From: Epiperipatus broadwayi
Taxonomy: Eukaryota > Onychophora > Udeonychophora > Euonychophora > Peripatidae
Assembly: GCA_028023455.1 (NCBI GenBank)
Contig: JAQFVV010012422.1
Coordinates: 10,018,337-10,082,336 of the forward strand
Direction: 5' to 3'
Length of the DNA: 64,000 bases
Shown here in pieces: positions 46,390 through 57,347 of the stretch (its first letter is position 1; every line of letters starts with the position of its first letter). The position numbers and the translations under genes are program-made. A model generated the notes under the pieces. It ran no database searches. It was not told the DNA's origin and saw only the letters and a program-made list of their open reading frames with translations.

Positions 46390-47010
46390 TGGACCATTTG
46401 CCAAAGTATAACTGAAAAGGAGAAAAACCAGTTGACTTGTTTTATGTCCAATTTATATAACTATTTGTTCCTTACAATATGCCCATCATCAATGATTTTC
46501 ATTCACATAAATTCTGAAAAGCATTTTAAGCTCCCTCATTACTTTTTCACATGGTTTGGACTGAGGGTTTTTTATACATGGTCATATATGTTTGCTATTG
46601 TGTTTTATTAACCAGGCATTCCATCATTGGAAAGGAAAGAAGTTCCATGATCAGTGAGAATGGATTGAGGTTTTCCAATCATTGGAATTTACAATTTTTT
46701 AAAAATATTTATAATGTTTTTGGCATCTGCTCACCTGATAGAACATGCTATGACATATTTTGAAAAGATGGCAGCAACCTGTAAAAATCCAAAGCCAGTG
46801 ATTTGTTAAGCTTTTTTGGAATAATGGGCTGCATAATGGCTGAATAATTTTTATTAAGTGGTTTAGACACCATACATATAAAATTTTAATATAGATAGAA
46901 TGGTTGAGTAGATTCCTGACTAGTGAAATATTTTCCATATAACCTTTTTTAAATGTTCTTTGGCCATAATGGCCATACAAATTATGAATATATTGAACCA
47001 TTATTTTTTT
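46390..47010 (-). pseudogene. Gypsy integrase remnant
   Basis: The frame 47001-46699 begins YIHNLYGHYGQRTFKKGYMENI, matching the H-x-G-x-x-x-T start of the H2C2 zinc domain, then NHWLWIFTG and QVSRCQKHYKY from the catalytic core start. After a shift comes GKPQSILTDHGTSFLSN (about 46680-46620), the DxGTxF box with the second catalytic Asp retained. The C-terminal part is not traceable. Confidence 0.72.
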
Positions 47011-47449
47011 ATGGTAGGGGATATTAAGATTTTTTAAATATCTGTTTTTACACTGATTGGAATGTATTATATTTCACATGATTTCTTTTTTATGTATTCT
47101 TAGGAAGGATGGCCATATAATTTTTCATTTAGATATTCAATAATAAGAAAGTATTTTGGGTCCTCCCTTTTAATTTGGTCAAATTTCTTTAAGTCCTTCA
47201 CTGAGTCATCTACAGTAAAGGTTATACAGCAATATGTGCATTTTCATTGAGTAAATGTTGCTGCTCATCTTGTGTAGGATTTCTGCTTAATATAACAGCC
47301 ACAACATTTTTCTTTCATGGGCAGTAAATAATGGTGTATTGGAATTTTTGGAGAAACAAACTCCATCTAATTATATGGTCATTGGTTGAATAATTGGTTT
47401 AAAAAATTGTAGGTGGTTATTATAATTTAATTCTAAAAGAAAACATTTT

Positions 47450-47640
47450 AGCTTATTAAATGCCCATTTAATTGCTAGTGCCTCTTTTTTTGGCACTGTC
47501 TAACAAAATTTTACTCCTTTTAACTTAGGGCTGAGGAAATACTGTACTTTGAGCTGTTGGATCTCATTAAATTGAAGTAAAGCTATTCCTAAACCAAGGC
47601 CACTGCTATATGACTGGAGGTAAAATAGTTCCTTGAAATT
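47450..47640 (-). pseudogene. Gypsy RNase H remnant
   Basis: SSGLGLGIALLQFNEIQQLKVQYFLSPKLKGVK, then TVPKKEALAIKWAFNK, corresponds to DASxxGLGAVLxQ...YFSRKLxxxExNYSxxEKEALAIVWAxxK, the start of the Gypsy RNase H domain. The first acidic residue (D of DAS) is replaced in this copy. Confidence 0.75.
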
Positions 47641-48640
47641 GAATATCTCAAAACAATTTGTTCAAGAAATCTTTCCTCAATGGATTGATTGAAAATCTTG
47701 CTCTACAGACTTTGTCCTCAGCCATTTTAAGTTTTTTTTTCAACAAATGAATCAAATATGAAGAATCCTGAGCAAAATTCTTGTAGAAGCTATTATAAAA
47801 ATTGCATAAGCCTAGAAATGCACTTAATTGTTTTTTATTATTTGATCTTGGGGATTCTTTTATAGCTTAGATCTTCTAGGGTGAGGTCTAATTAATTTTT
47901 TGCCAATGGTGTGATCTAAGAAGCATATTTCCTCTGTTATAAATGAACTTTTACTTAAATTAATTATGATGTTTTTCTGCTGGTATTTTTATAAGAATAA
48001 GCTTAAATGTTCTATTTGTTATTATAAGTTTGAAGAATCAATATATAACCTCTTTTAATATATCAGTTAAAATCATGTCTAAGTGCTGAAATAAATCAGC
48101 ACTACTGTTAATAAGACAAAAAGGCATTATTTTAGCGCATAAGGGTAACTACCATATCAAAAGATAGTATACTTTATATCTTGGGGATGTAACAATATTT
48201 TCCAATAACTGAGATAAAATCTACAGTTTGTAAAAATTGATTTATCTTTAAACTTAATTAGCAGGTCTTTCATAAGTGGAGGTAAATCTCATTCAGGAAT
48301 TGTTGGGAAGTTGAGCTGTCTGACATTTAAACACATTTGAATCTTCCCATTCTTTTTCTTTACCATTAGCAATGGGTTATTATATAGTGATGATTTTTTT
48401 TTAGTTATACCCAACTCTGACATCTGGTCTCTTTGTTTCTTCATTTCTTTCCTATATTGGTATAGAATAAAATAGGACTTTTCTTGATAATTGCTTTCCT
48501 CTTTTATTTTTATGCAATGAATGTAACCATAAATAATGCCTAATTTGTTAGAAAATATTTCAAAATATTGGGATAATAACTTAATAACTAAGGTCTGTTC
48601 CTGAAAATCTAATAAGATTGTCTTTTTAATTACTTCATTT
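47640..48640 (-). pseudogene. Gypsy reverse transcriptase remnant
   Basis: The - strand reads YFEIFSNKLG, then SELGITKKKSSLYNNPLLMVKKKNGKIQMCLNVRQLN near 48420-48310 (consensus PxxxVxKKDGxxRxCVDYRxLN), followed by KYTIFxYGSYPYALK, a LTVVLIYFSTL palm piece, LGxxIG-like and the tether region QDQIIKNN with WTNCFEIFNFKELFYLQSYSSGLGLG. Stops interrupt it throughout, and the YVDD box is degraded. Confidence 0.72.
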
Positions 48641-49299
48641 ACATCTTGAATTGTTTCATGTGTGCAATTAATTTCAGGAAAAAATATTCTTGCATGTAAA
48701 CAATTTTATATTTTGTCCATTATAGATAACTGTTTGAGCAGCATAATTGACTACAACATAGTGTGTATAAAGAAAATCTGAATCAAAGATAATATTATGG
48801 ATACAATCAGACATTATTAAAAAAGTATACTATTACTTGTGTAGCTATTTTAATCCCAATCCACACTTCAATATTATCAATCTTGGCTTTTTTAACATTG
48901 GCAAGGATAATTTGGATCTGCCTTAATTGCAAAGTCAATATCTTTGTATTTAAATGTGATATTTTGTTAAAAATTCTTTTTTTAAAATGGAAACTTGGCT
49001 GCCTGTATAAATATGTGCATATATATCATGTCTTTCAATGATTATAGGTATCAATGGACACAATTTATTACATCTGAGAGTTGCTTCTCCTACATTATAA
49101 AGAGTTATTAGAAAAAGTATCAAGTATTTTTTCTATATTAACTGTAATGTCCCTCTTTGGATTGAGACTCATCATGAGAAACTCCCTAATGAAGTCTTCA
49201 GTTTTTCTGATTCCATTCTGAATTCATACATGAGGATTTTGTTGCATATCTCTTCTGACATTAATTTCTTTCTGATTTTCTCTGACTAATTCTATTATT

Positions 49300-50056
49300 T
49301 CCATCATGTCTTATATTATTTAAATAGAATTTACAGTATTTCTAGTAGAGGCAAAAAATAATTTGGGATACTTATGATTGATTTGGATAATTTATTATTT
49401 TTATATTTTTTGGCATGATCATGACATAAATAACCCATATCAGTAGTATTTAAAATTTCACCAATTTCCTCAATATGGAACTGATTAGCAGCTATTAATA
49501 CTTGCTGTACATCCTAAGGCAAATTGTGATGGATAATTTTAATAATTTGGTTTCTGACATATTAAATGTAGTCAAAGTTCTCAACGTTGATACCAATCTG
49601 TGGAAAAACTGGGACAAATTTTATCCCTGACCCAATCCATATTCTTCCTGTGACACTTAATATCAAATGTCATCTTGTCACTCTTTGCTCTAAAATTTTC
49701 TAAGTAAAGAGGCTTTATATTTATAAAATGTTTTAAGCTTGATAAATAATGGAAAGATCAATTCTTGTCTGCTTCATACAAGTTATTAGTAGCTATGACA
49801 ACTTTGTTTTGTCATGCCATCCATTTTCTCCAATTCCACCTTTAAAAAATTTTATAATTACGAATTTGGTCATTGGATTAAATTTTCCAAACACATCTTT
49901 TGAAATCATTTTTCTTAATTCTGGTTGAAGTTCATTATTCACTTTTGCAGGATGAATCTCTGTAATACTTTTTTTTTTAGTTAATGGATTTGGTTGTATA
50001 GGATTTATGATTCTTTGGTATTCATCAAAATTCTCTCTTCTATCAGAGCTTACCAT
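49300..50056 (-). pseudogene. Gypsy gag-like remnant
   Basis: The - strand frame 50056-49793 (87 codons) reads SSDRRENFDEYQRI...PNPLTKKKSITEI...KFFKGGIGENGWHDK and continues after breaks with LYEADKN and KMTFDIKCHRKNMDWVRDK. Position (5' of the RT) and style fit gag or capsid. There is no diagnostic zinc knuckle, so the assignment leans on context. Confidence 0.5.
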
Positions 50057-51229
50057 TGATTCACAAAAAGATATAAGATTTTTTTATGACATCATGGTAA
50101 TAAGATTCCTCTTTACTATGTAATTATTTTACTTTATCTATAATTTGATTATCTGTACTCTGATCTGCTTTACACATCTTTACAATCAAAATTTTATTAT
50201 ATTTTTTTATTATTAACTGTTATTTATTAATTAATTTTTTTGTTACTATTTTTGTTGAACCCTTCCAAATAAAAATTTTATTACATGGTATAGTCTTTTG
50301 TCTTTTTTATGTTTTTTATATCTGAATTTGTTTTATAATGTCATTACAATTTCTTTCTTTCACATGTATATTATCAGTGTCTTTCACAAAATTTCATTCC
50401 TTTATTAAATCTAATAAATTTCATAGCATATTCACTATTATTGACACCATCATAAAAAGTTTTTTTGACAATTGCTTTATTTAAAAAATGTAATGGTAAG
50501 ATCATCATCTATTACCAGTTCATAAAATGAATATTCTACTTTTAGTATATAACAAATATAAGTATGGAGCACCAGCAATTGCACCTCTGGTATAATCCAT
50601 TAAATAGTAAAACTAGGTACTCTACTCCTAGTAACATGAACAAATGCAATACAAAATCCAGGAATTATACCTTATTGACAAGTCTGGGCATTTATCATTT
50701 AATACTCTCAATATTTGTAAACATTCTCCTATGCATGTAAAATCACAAGATACCTAAAACATACACAACATATTTCAGTTTTGTAACTTTTCCATATAAA
50801 TGCACATCCACTTACATATGAATTTTACATACAATAAAGAATATTCATAGAAACATAGCTTTATTCCCAATTTTTAAGCATGTTTACTGTCACCCATCAA
50901 CATACTAGAAATAATTTTACAATATTAAATTCTCTATTGAGCGATCAAACTTATTTAATCCCTTTCACATTACATTTTTAATGTATAAAATATCAATTCT
51001 ATTAATATAAATTTCAAGTACATAGTCTTCAACAGCATCATTTTAGAAAAAGCCATCCTTCCAAAAGTTGAGACATCAAAAATTATAAATATATACTTCT
51101 GTGATACATTCCTCTGAAAATAGAAGTTTGTCTATTGAGGCCCCCATAACTGAATTTCTAAAAATTGTGAAAATATAAAAGTATGGCACTCTTCTTTCTT
51201 AGGGTTTTAGTTTATTTAAGCTCCAAATG

Positions 51230-52935
51230 TTGGGAAGCCAAAAATTGTAATGGTAAAAATAAAAGCATTGTCTGCATCAAAAGCATATTGTAACTTGTAA
51301 AAATTTTCAAATTAATAATGATGAGTACCATGCAAGCTAGATGGTTTATTTACAATAGCATGACTACTTCTCTGATTGGTTACAGTGACTATGACCTGTA
51401 GTAAATTTGCAAGAACATTGCATGGATTTTTAAATTTTATACTAAAATAGGAGTAACATAATGAATAGATGCAACAAACCCAATGCAGCATCCATCATTG
51501 ACAGATTTTGTATTAACATGAAAGTAAAATAGCATGTATTAAATTTTGAGATCAAGTACACCAAGGCAAATAAACTAATACTAACTATTATGCCTAATAT
51601 ACAATATGGATATGATAATTAAAATACTAAAGAAATAATAAAAATAAATTAATATTTATACACTCTTTATTTTCAATAAAGAAATTTTTACAACTTTAAA
51701 AAATATTTTACTTAGATTAAAATATAAACTTATGTAATATAAAGGAAAATTATTTGAAACTATTGTAGTTTAGTATTACACAATAATTACAATAATCAGG
51801 CATACTTATTGATTTAAATTATTTTTAATTTAGATATTAGAATTATGAAATGGAGCAGAATTATATCTCATCTAGTATTAACAATACTTAAATCTCCCAC
51901 ATGTGGGAAAGACAAATATATATATACATACATCTCTGGTTCAAGTTAAATATATTTAATGCATAGCAAAAGTTAATATTTACAATCAGTCATTTATTAA
52001 ATGTTTTATATGTCTAGCATATGAATGAGAATAAATATTTAATTAAAGTAATAATGTGTCCCTTATAACTTTATAATAGGTTCACATATGCATATATCAA
52101 TCCTTAATTAATAGACTTTTTAAAAATAATATTTGTTTAATAAAAGGTTATTACTATTGTATTTTTATATAAAATGTTTTGAGAAATTATATTTTGTTTT
52201 GTCAAATAAAATAATATTACTATTTTTTAATTTATTTAACATGAATAGTGCAGTATTGAATAATAACTATTAATTGTTCATATCGCAATCCTTGCATATT
52301 TCTTTAGGTTCCTAGATAATCCATGTTGAAGCTGACATTGTAATAATTGAATGGAACTAATATGTAATTTGTTTTTGAACAATAATTTTTTTAATATCCT
52401 TTTTGTTTCATAGTTGATTGATATATATATAACAAAATATAAGGTTTTTTTGTTAATTTTAAAGAATATCAATTAACTAACTTACTTATTCATTACATTA
52501 AGCTTTCCATCTGATTCCTTGGAAAAATATAATAGCAAATTAGAGATTTGTCTCCCCTAATCTTATTTTAGTAATCCATATTTTTGAGCTATTAAAATAT
52601 ATAATTAATCCACTGTTAAGTTTTAAATCATGAAATTTGAAGATAGGCTCTTTAGTTGTACCACTCTATTTATTGTCTGCTTCCTCAATTACTTTTTATT
52701 CAAAAAATGCACCTTTTTTTTTTACAAATCAGGCAATCATTTCAAGACAGTTTTATTGATTTTCCTGTGTTCTATCTAGCATTCTTTTAAATAAACTAAT
52801 CTGTGTAAATAGAAATACAAACAATATTTTGTAGATTATAATTATTAACAATCAAAAACAAGCATATTATTAAACAATAACAAAATATTAATTTATATGA
52901 TAAAATATTTAAATATTGATATCAAAACTGGAAAG
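51230..52935 (-). repeat. Right long terminal repeat of the antisense Gypsy element, first part
   Basis: Colinear with 43040-45534 minus its insertion. A plausible terminal TGTTGGGAAGCC begins near 51229. The repeat is cut at about 52930 (TTAAATATTGATAT) by the inverted PLE pair and resumes at about 55835. As the 5' LTR of an antisense element it would hold promoter functions, but no such site is claimed. Confidence 0.8.
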
Positions 52936-53023
52936 GAATAAAAATTCTTATGCTGCTTTTCCACAAAATATTAATCAAAAAAATAATTCTTTACAACAGC
53001 TATATAATCAAATAATAATTTTA

Positions 53024-53075
53024 TATATTAAAAAGCTTTTTTTCAGCACCTGCTTTGGTGCCCTTTTCAAATGTT
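53024..53075 (-). ncRNA. Hammerhead-like motif at the 3' end of the inverted PLE copy
   Basis: Mirror of the motif at 55746-55797. Core TTGAAAA, stem II GGCACC with GGTGCT around AAAGCA, GAAA, and the self-complementary A-run/GC/T-run stem III are the same. Stem I has lost pairs (AACAT opposite ATATA), so this copy is less regular. Confidence 0.45.
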
Positions 53076-53270
53076 ACTAATCTATTTAATGTTAACGAAT
53101 CATCCGACATAAAACCATCCAGTGTCCAATAATGGAATTAAAACAAACAATAATAACATAAATAATTAAAACAAATGAAAACCATCATATATAAATTCAA
53201 TAATTACAAAAGAATTAATTATATCATAACATTATGTTAAACAATATTACATGCATTTTTATACAATTAT

Positions 53271-53918
53271 TTATATAATTTTCCATTCATTTTTAATCAA
53301 CCAATTATTAACCAAATTTGTAGAAGTCTTATAAATATTCATACAATTAGTCAAATTATTTTTAATATAATATGTTTCATATATTTGCCTTCTTTTTGGA
53401 TCTTTAATGAAATTTAAATATTTAATACTTTTTATAGCATCTATTCTATGGCCATATTTCAAGTAGTGAATATATAATGCAGACCTATCATCTCTTCTTT
53501 TAATAGCATTGTTATGTTCTTTGGCTCTTACCTCTAATTGTTTTCCAGTATGCCCAAAGTAAATCATTTTACATATTTTGCATGTAATTTTATATACAAT
53601 TCCTTTTTTGAACTGTAAATCATCCCTTAACCTATAATTACCTATTAATTGATCAAAAGTTTTACTATTTGACCAGCCAATATTTATATTCTCATCAATA
53701 TAATTTTTATTATACCTTAAAATATTATAAATCCTAGAATAATATGAAAGTTTAATCCATTTCTTATTTGATTCATTATTACCATTATCAATACCATCAT
53801 TATTCTCAAAATTTTTATCATCTACCATAGATTTTTTAAAAGTAAAAAATATATTGTTAATAGTTTTAGGATTATATCCATAATCTTTATATAATTTAAT
53901 AAATTGATTTTTTTGCAA
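53271..53918 (-). CDS. PLE linker and GIY-YIG endonuclease (215 codons, apparently intact segment)
   Basis: The nuclease cuts target DNA during PLE retrotransposition. The frame has a linker (YKDYGYNPKTINNIF, SYYSRIYNILRYN, NIGWSNSKTFDQLI) and then GIVYKITCKICKMIYFGHTGKQ near residues 106-127, with the C-x-x-C pair typical of PLE nucleases and YFG in place of YIG. Next come RAKEHNNAIKRRD near 131-143, LKYGHRID near 153-160 and a C-terminal RRQIYETYYIKNN with the candidate catalytic Glu near 181. It ends 54 codons after the KYGH element. The start is only a Met inside the linker; the frame upstream is interrupted in the RT. The domain looks undamaged, unlike the sense copy. Confidence 0.88.
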   Translation of the reverse strand: MQKNQFIKLYKDYGYNPKTINNIFFTFKKSMVDDKNFENNDGIDNGNNESNKKWIKLSYYSRIYNILRYNKNYIDENINIGWSNSKTFDQLIGNYRLRDDLQFKKGIVYKITCKICKMIYFGHTGKQLEVRAKEHNNAIKRRDDRSALYIHYLKYGHRIDAIKSIKYLNFIKDPKRRQIYETYYIKNNLTNCMNIYKTSTNLVNNWLIKNEWKII

Positions 53919-54301
53919 TTGAGCTACACTTTTATCTATATTGTATTTATCATTCCTATATTTAAAATTTTTAATTACTGCTAATTTTTGTACCCATGCT
54001 TGTTGTGAATCTACATGAATAATTTTTCTTAATTTATGTTCTTTAATAAAATGTTTTAAAGTAATTTTATTATCATTATCTATATTAATTTCTATATCTA
54101 AATATTTAATCTTATCTTCAAATTCTACTTTAGTAAATTTAAATTATATATATATTATTAAACTCATAAATATTATTCATTACTCTTTTATTACCAATAA
54201 TTTAAATATCAACAACATATCTAGAATAATGTATTATTTCTTGACTAATCACCCTTTTTAAATTACAATATTTGTAATATTATTGATAAATTAAATAGGA
54301 A

Positions 54302-55190
54302 TCAAAGTATTTTTACAATGGATGTTGAAAAAATGTATCCAAGTATTCCAAGACTTAACATTATAGATATATTAATAAAAAAATTAAGTAAGTATATAAA
54401 TGATATAAATATAATAAATATTATTGAAGAGGGCTTAAAATTAATACACAATAGTTTATATTTTAAATATAATAATGAATTTTGAAATATAAATGAGGGA
54501 TGTGTTATGGGTTGTGCAATTAATGGCTTAATATCATCAATATTTATAAATGAATTAGAAAATATTGTAATTAAAAAAAAAGTGATTAGTCAAGAAATAA
54601 TACATTATTGTAGATATGTTGATGATATTTTAATTATTGGTAATAAAAGAGTAATGAATAATATTTATAATGAGTTTAATAATAATATATATAAAATTAA
54701 ATTTACTAAAGTAGAATTTGAAGATAAGATTAAATATTTAGATATAGAAATTAATATAGATAAAGATAATAAAATTACTTTAAAACATTTTATTAAAGAA
54801 CATAAATTAAGAAAAATTATTCATGTAGATTCACAACAAGCATGGTTACAAAAATTAGCAGTGATTAAAAATTTTAAATATAGGAATGATAAATACAATA
54901 TAGATAAAAGTGTAGCTCAATTGCAAAAGAATCAATTTATTAAATTATATAAAGATTATGGATATAATCCTAAAACTATTAGCAATATATTTTTTACTTT
55001 TAAAAAATCTATGGTAGATGATAAAATTTTTGAGAATAATGATGGTATTGATAATGGTAATAATGAATCAAGTAAGAAATGGATTAAACTTTCATATTAT
55101 CCTAGGATTTATAATACTTTAAGATATAATAAAAATTATATTGATGAGAATATAAATATTGGCTGGTCAAATAGTAAAAATCTTGATTAA
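54302..55190 (+). pseudogene. PLE reverse transcriptase and linker, sense copy
   Basis: Reading from FTMDVEKMYPSIPRLNI, the frame meets a TGA at 54484 where the relative at 27.4 kb has Trp (NNELWNIEKG), a one-base G-to-A change. The open part 54507-55190 (227 codons) has MGCAINGLISSIFINE, HYCRYVDDILIIGNK (catalytic Asp pair), KIKYLDIEIN and QQAWLQKLAVIKNFKYRND, then the linker to NIGWSNSKNLD. A stop created by substitution ends it at 55190 before the nuclease. PLE RTs are related to telomerase RT; this one would be inactive without suppression of the stops. Confidence 0.88.
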
Positions 55191-55480
55191 TTAATAGGTA
55201 ATTATAGTTAAGGGATGGTTTTACAGTTCAAAAAAGGAATTGTATATAAAATTACATGTGATATGGTAAAATGATTTACTTTGGGCATACAGGAAAGCAA
55301 TTAGAGGTAAGAGCCAAAGAACATAACAATGCTATTAAAAGAAGAGATGATAGGTCTGCATTATATATTCACTACTTGAAATATGGCCATAGAATAGATG
55401 CTATAAAAAGTATTAAATATTTAAATTTCATTAACGATCCAAAAAGATGGCAAATATATGAAACATTATATTAATAATAA
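55190..55480 (+). pseudogene. GIY-YIG domain, sense copy, damaged
   Basis: KKGIVYKITC is followed by a small deletion relative to the inverted copy that removes the C-x-x-C spacing and shifts the frame. It reopens as MIYFGHTGKQLEVRAKEHNNAI (55271-55474) through KYGHRID and KRWQIYETLY, where an Arg has become Trp and the C-terminus breaks off. Confidence 0.85.
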
Positions 55481-55745
55481 TTTCACTAATTGTATGAATA
55501 TTTATAAGACTTCTACATATTTGGTAAAAATGAATGGAAAATTATATAAATAATTGTATAAAAAATGCATGTAATATTGTTTAACATAATGTTATGATAT
55601 AATTAATTCTTTTGTAATTATTGAATTTATATATGAGGGTTTTGATTTGTTTTAATTATTTATGTTATTATTATTTGTTTTAATTCTATTATTGGACACT
55701 GGATGGTTTTATGTCAGGTGATTCGTTAACATTAAATAGATTAGT

Positions 55746-55797
55746 AACATTTGAAAAGAGCACCAAAGCAGGTGCTGAAAAAAAGCTTTTTAATGTT
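55746..55797 (+). ncRNA. Hammerhead-like motif at the PLE 3' terminus, U3-A8 variant
   Basis: Stem I pairs AACAT (55746-55750) with ATGTT (55793-55797). The core TTGAAAA (55751-55757) has C3 to U and G8 to A, which can still pair. Stem II is AGCACC (55759-55764) with GGTGCT (55771-55776), loop AAAGCA, one extra G. GAAA (55777-55780) is intact. Stem III is the self-complementary AAAAAGCTTTTT (55780-55791), and A55792 is the cleavage-site base. Apart from the 3-8 pair the core is consensus. Hammerheads are known from PLE terminal regions, which supports the reading. Confidence 0.55.
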
Positions 55798-55835
55798 TAA
55801 AATTATTATTTCATTATATAGCTGTTGTGAAGAAA

Positions 55836-56040
55836 TGTTGATGAGTTTAATTTTTATTTATTTATTATCACATGCTCACACACATCATGTATTGACCATG
55901 TTTTTATCCATAGCCAATGCAAATCATAATCTTTTATTAACAATATTTTGTATAAACCTCTTAATAATATTATAACTTTTATCTTGTTATTTTTAATACC
56001 CTTTTTAACTTCGTATAGCTTTCCTAGTTGCAATATATAA
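55836..56040 (-). repeat. Right Gypsy LTR, part beyond the PLE insertion
   Basis: GATGAGTTTAATTTTTATTTATTTATTAT, CACACACATCATGTATTGACCA, ATAGCCAATGCAAATCATA and TTTTTAATACCCTTTTTA match 45526-45690 in order, completing the repeat interrupted at about 52935. Its outer end is near 56040. Confidence 0.82.
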
Positions 56041-57347
56041 ATATAAAGTCTCTAACTAAATGAAATATATACAAAAAAAAATACAAACAAAATTACTTGT
56101 AAGTAAAACTGATATTTTTTATATTCAGCAAAAAAAAACTAGGGTTTTCATCAGAAAGGAATACAGAATTTTTTTTTCTTATATCAAGATTAGATCTTTT
56201 ATTAATATAATTTGCAGTAGGTCTGTGCTAAATTGCATTTTATGTTTGTGTGTATTTAATGTACTTGTTTTTATTTAAATGTATACATAAATACTGCAAG
56301 AATTGCTTAATGTTTTTCTAATTTTCTTGAGAAATTTTATTAAATTGAAATAAATCAAACTGAAAGATAAACAAATTCAAATAATCATTTTTAAATTAAT
56401 ATTCTAAAAACTTTTAACATATATTCTAAATCAAAAAGTATGACAATTGATTCATTTTTTTAAAAGATTAAAAGAAACTAAAATACAAACTTGTTCATTA
56501 AAAATTATTTTTAGAAACTTCTGTTTATTTCATATATTATTATATACATATGTCAAGTCAGTATTCTTCAAGAGAAAAGATTTTAAATTAACTAAAAATG
56601 CAGTTATGTTGCACATGTTATGTCACTTGCGTAAAAATATGAAATTAACTTCTTTATTAACTTTGAATATTGTAAAACATTCTCATCCATTTTTTTGTCC
56701 TTTCTTTATATATAATTACACATTGTTTTTACTAATTTATTTTTATGTATATGCTGTAATTTTTCCAACATTATGTTTCAAATTTTGGCTGCAATACTAG
56801 TTGGTTTGTATAGAATATTTTTGAGACGATGAGATATAGGAAGATTATTTGATAGAGACAAGTAAAGATTCTGAAAATGTGAATATTTTTAATATTGCTT
56901 ATGGGAATTTAATAAATTCATATTAGAGAGGATCAATATGGTTGCAACTAAGAGATACTAGCTATTTATGATTATAATCTGAAATATAAGAGAAAGTAGT
57001 ATTTGGTAAAAGTGAAATGAAATGCAAAAACAAATTACTTGTCATTGAATTTTTTTTGCATAATTAAACAAGACTTTTATTTTAGATTTTGCATCAATTT
57101 TTCATTTATAACAGAGATAATAATAATAAAATCAATAAATTAATGGCAGATTAATAAAAGAATGTAGTCTGTTAAAATTCCCAGATAGTAATAAACTATA
57201 TATAATATGCATTATAATATATAAGTTCAGCATATATAGGAGTATGTGTGTATACTGTTTAGTCATATTGAAAATGTATATGACACATACAGATACTTGA
57301 CTTTTGGAAAGCTATTAAAAAACAACATAACCATTACATATTAAATT
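56041..57347. other. Unassigned A+T-rich DNA
   Basis: Open frames at 56060-56278 and 56447-56800 are hydrophobic or lysine-rich and have no family signature. No element recognised. Confidence 0.45.

Larger units (their letters stand above)
45781..51229 (-). mobile_element. Ty3/Gypsy element internal region, antisense and decayed
   Basis: Between the two long terminal repeats, the - strand carries gag-like, RT, RNase H and integrase remnants in the order expected for Ty3/Gypsy. No frame longer than about 100 codons survives. It is a separate and better-bounded copy than the remnant at 8.4-12 kb, and also antisense to the laminin-like gene. A primer-binding site could lie just left of 51229 (- strand TGGAGCTTAA, soon after the LTR), but this is a guess. 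Confidence 0.8.
52936..54262 (-). mobile_element. Penelope-like element, 5'-truncated inverted copy
   Basis: On the - strand this carries the end of RT, linker, GIY-YIG and the 3' terminus, and is a close reverse-complement copy of 54580-55840. It stops abruptly at about 54262, within the RT region where the sense copy has GTGATTAGTCAAGAAAT. Together with the sense copy it forms a hairpin with arms of about 1.27 kb. Confidence 0.9.
54263..55840 (+). mobile_element. Penelope-like element, longer sense copy
   Basis: From about 54263 it contains RT box A (MDVEKMYPSI near 54319), B box (GCVMGCAINGLISS), YVDD box, linker, damaged nuclease and the 3' terminus with a hammerhead-like motif. Its 5' part (RT start and leader) is missing. 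It shares a junction with the inverted copy at 54262 and is nested in a Gypsy LTR that resumes after about 55835. Confidence 0.9.
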
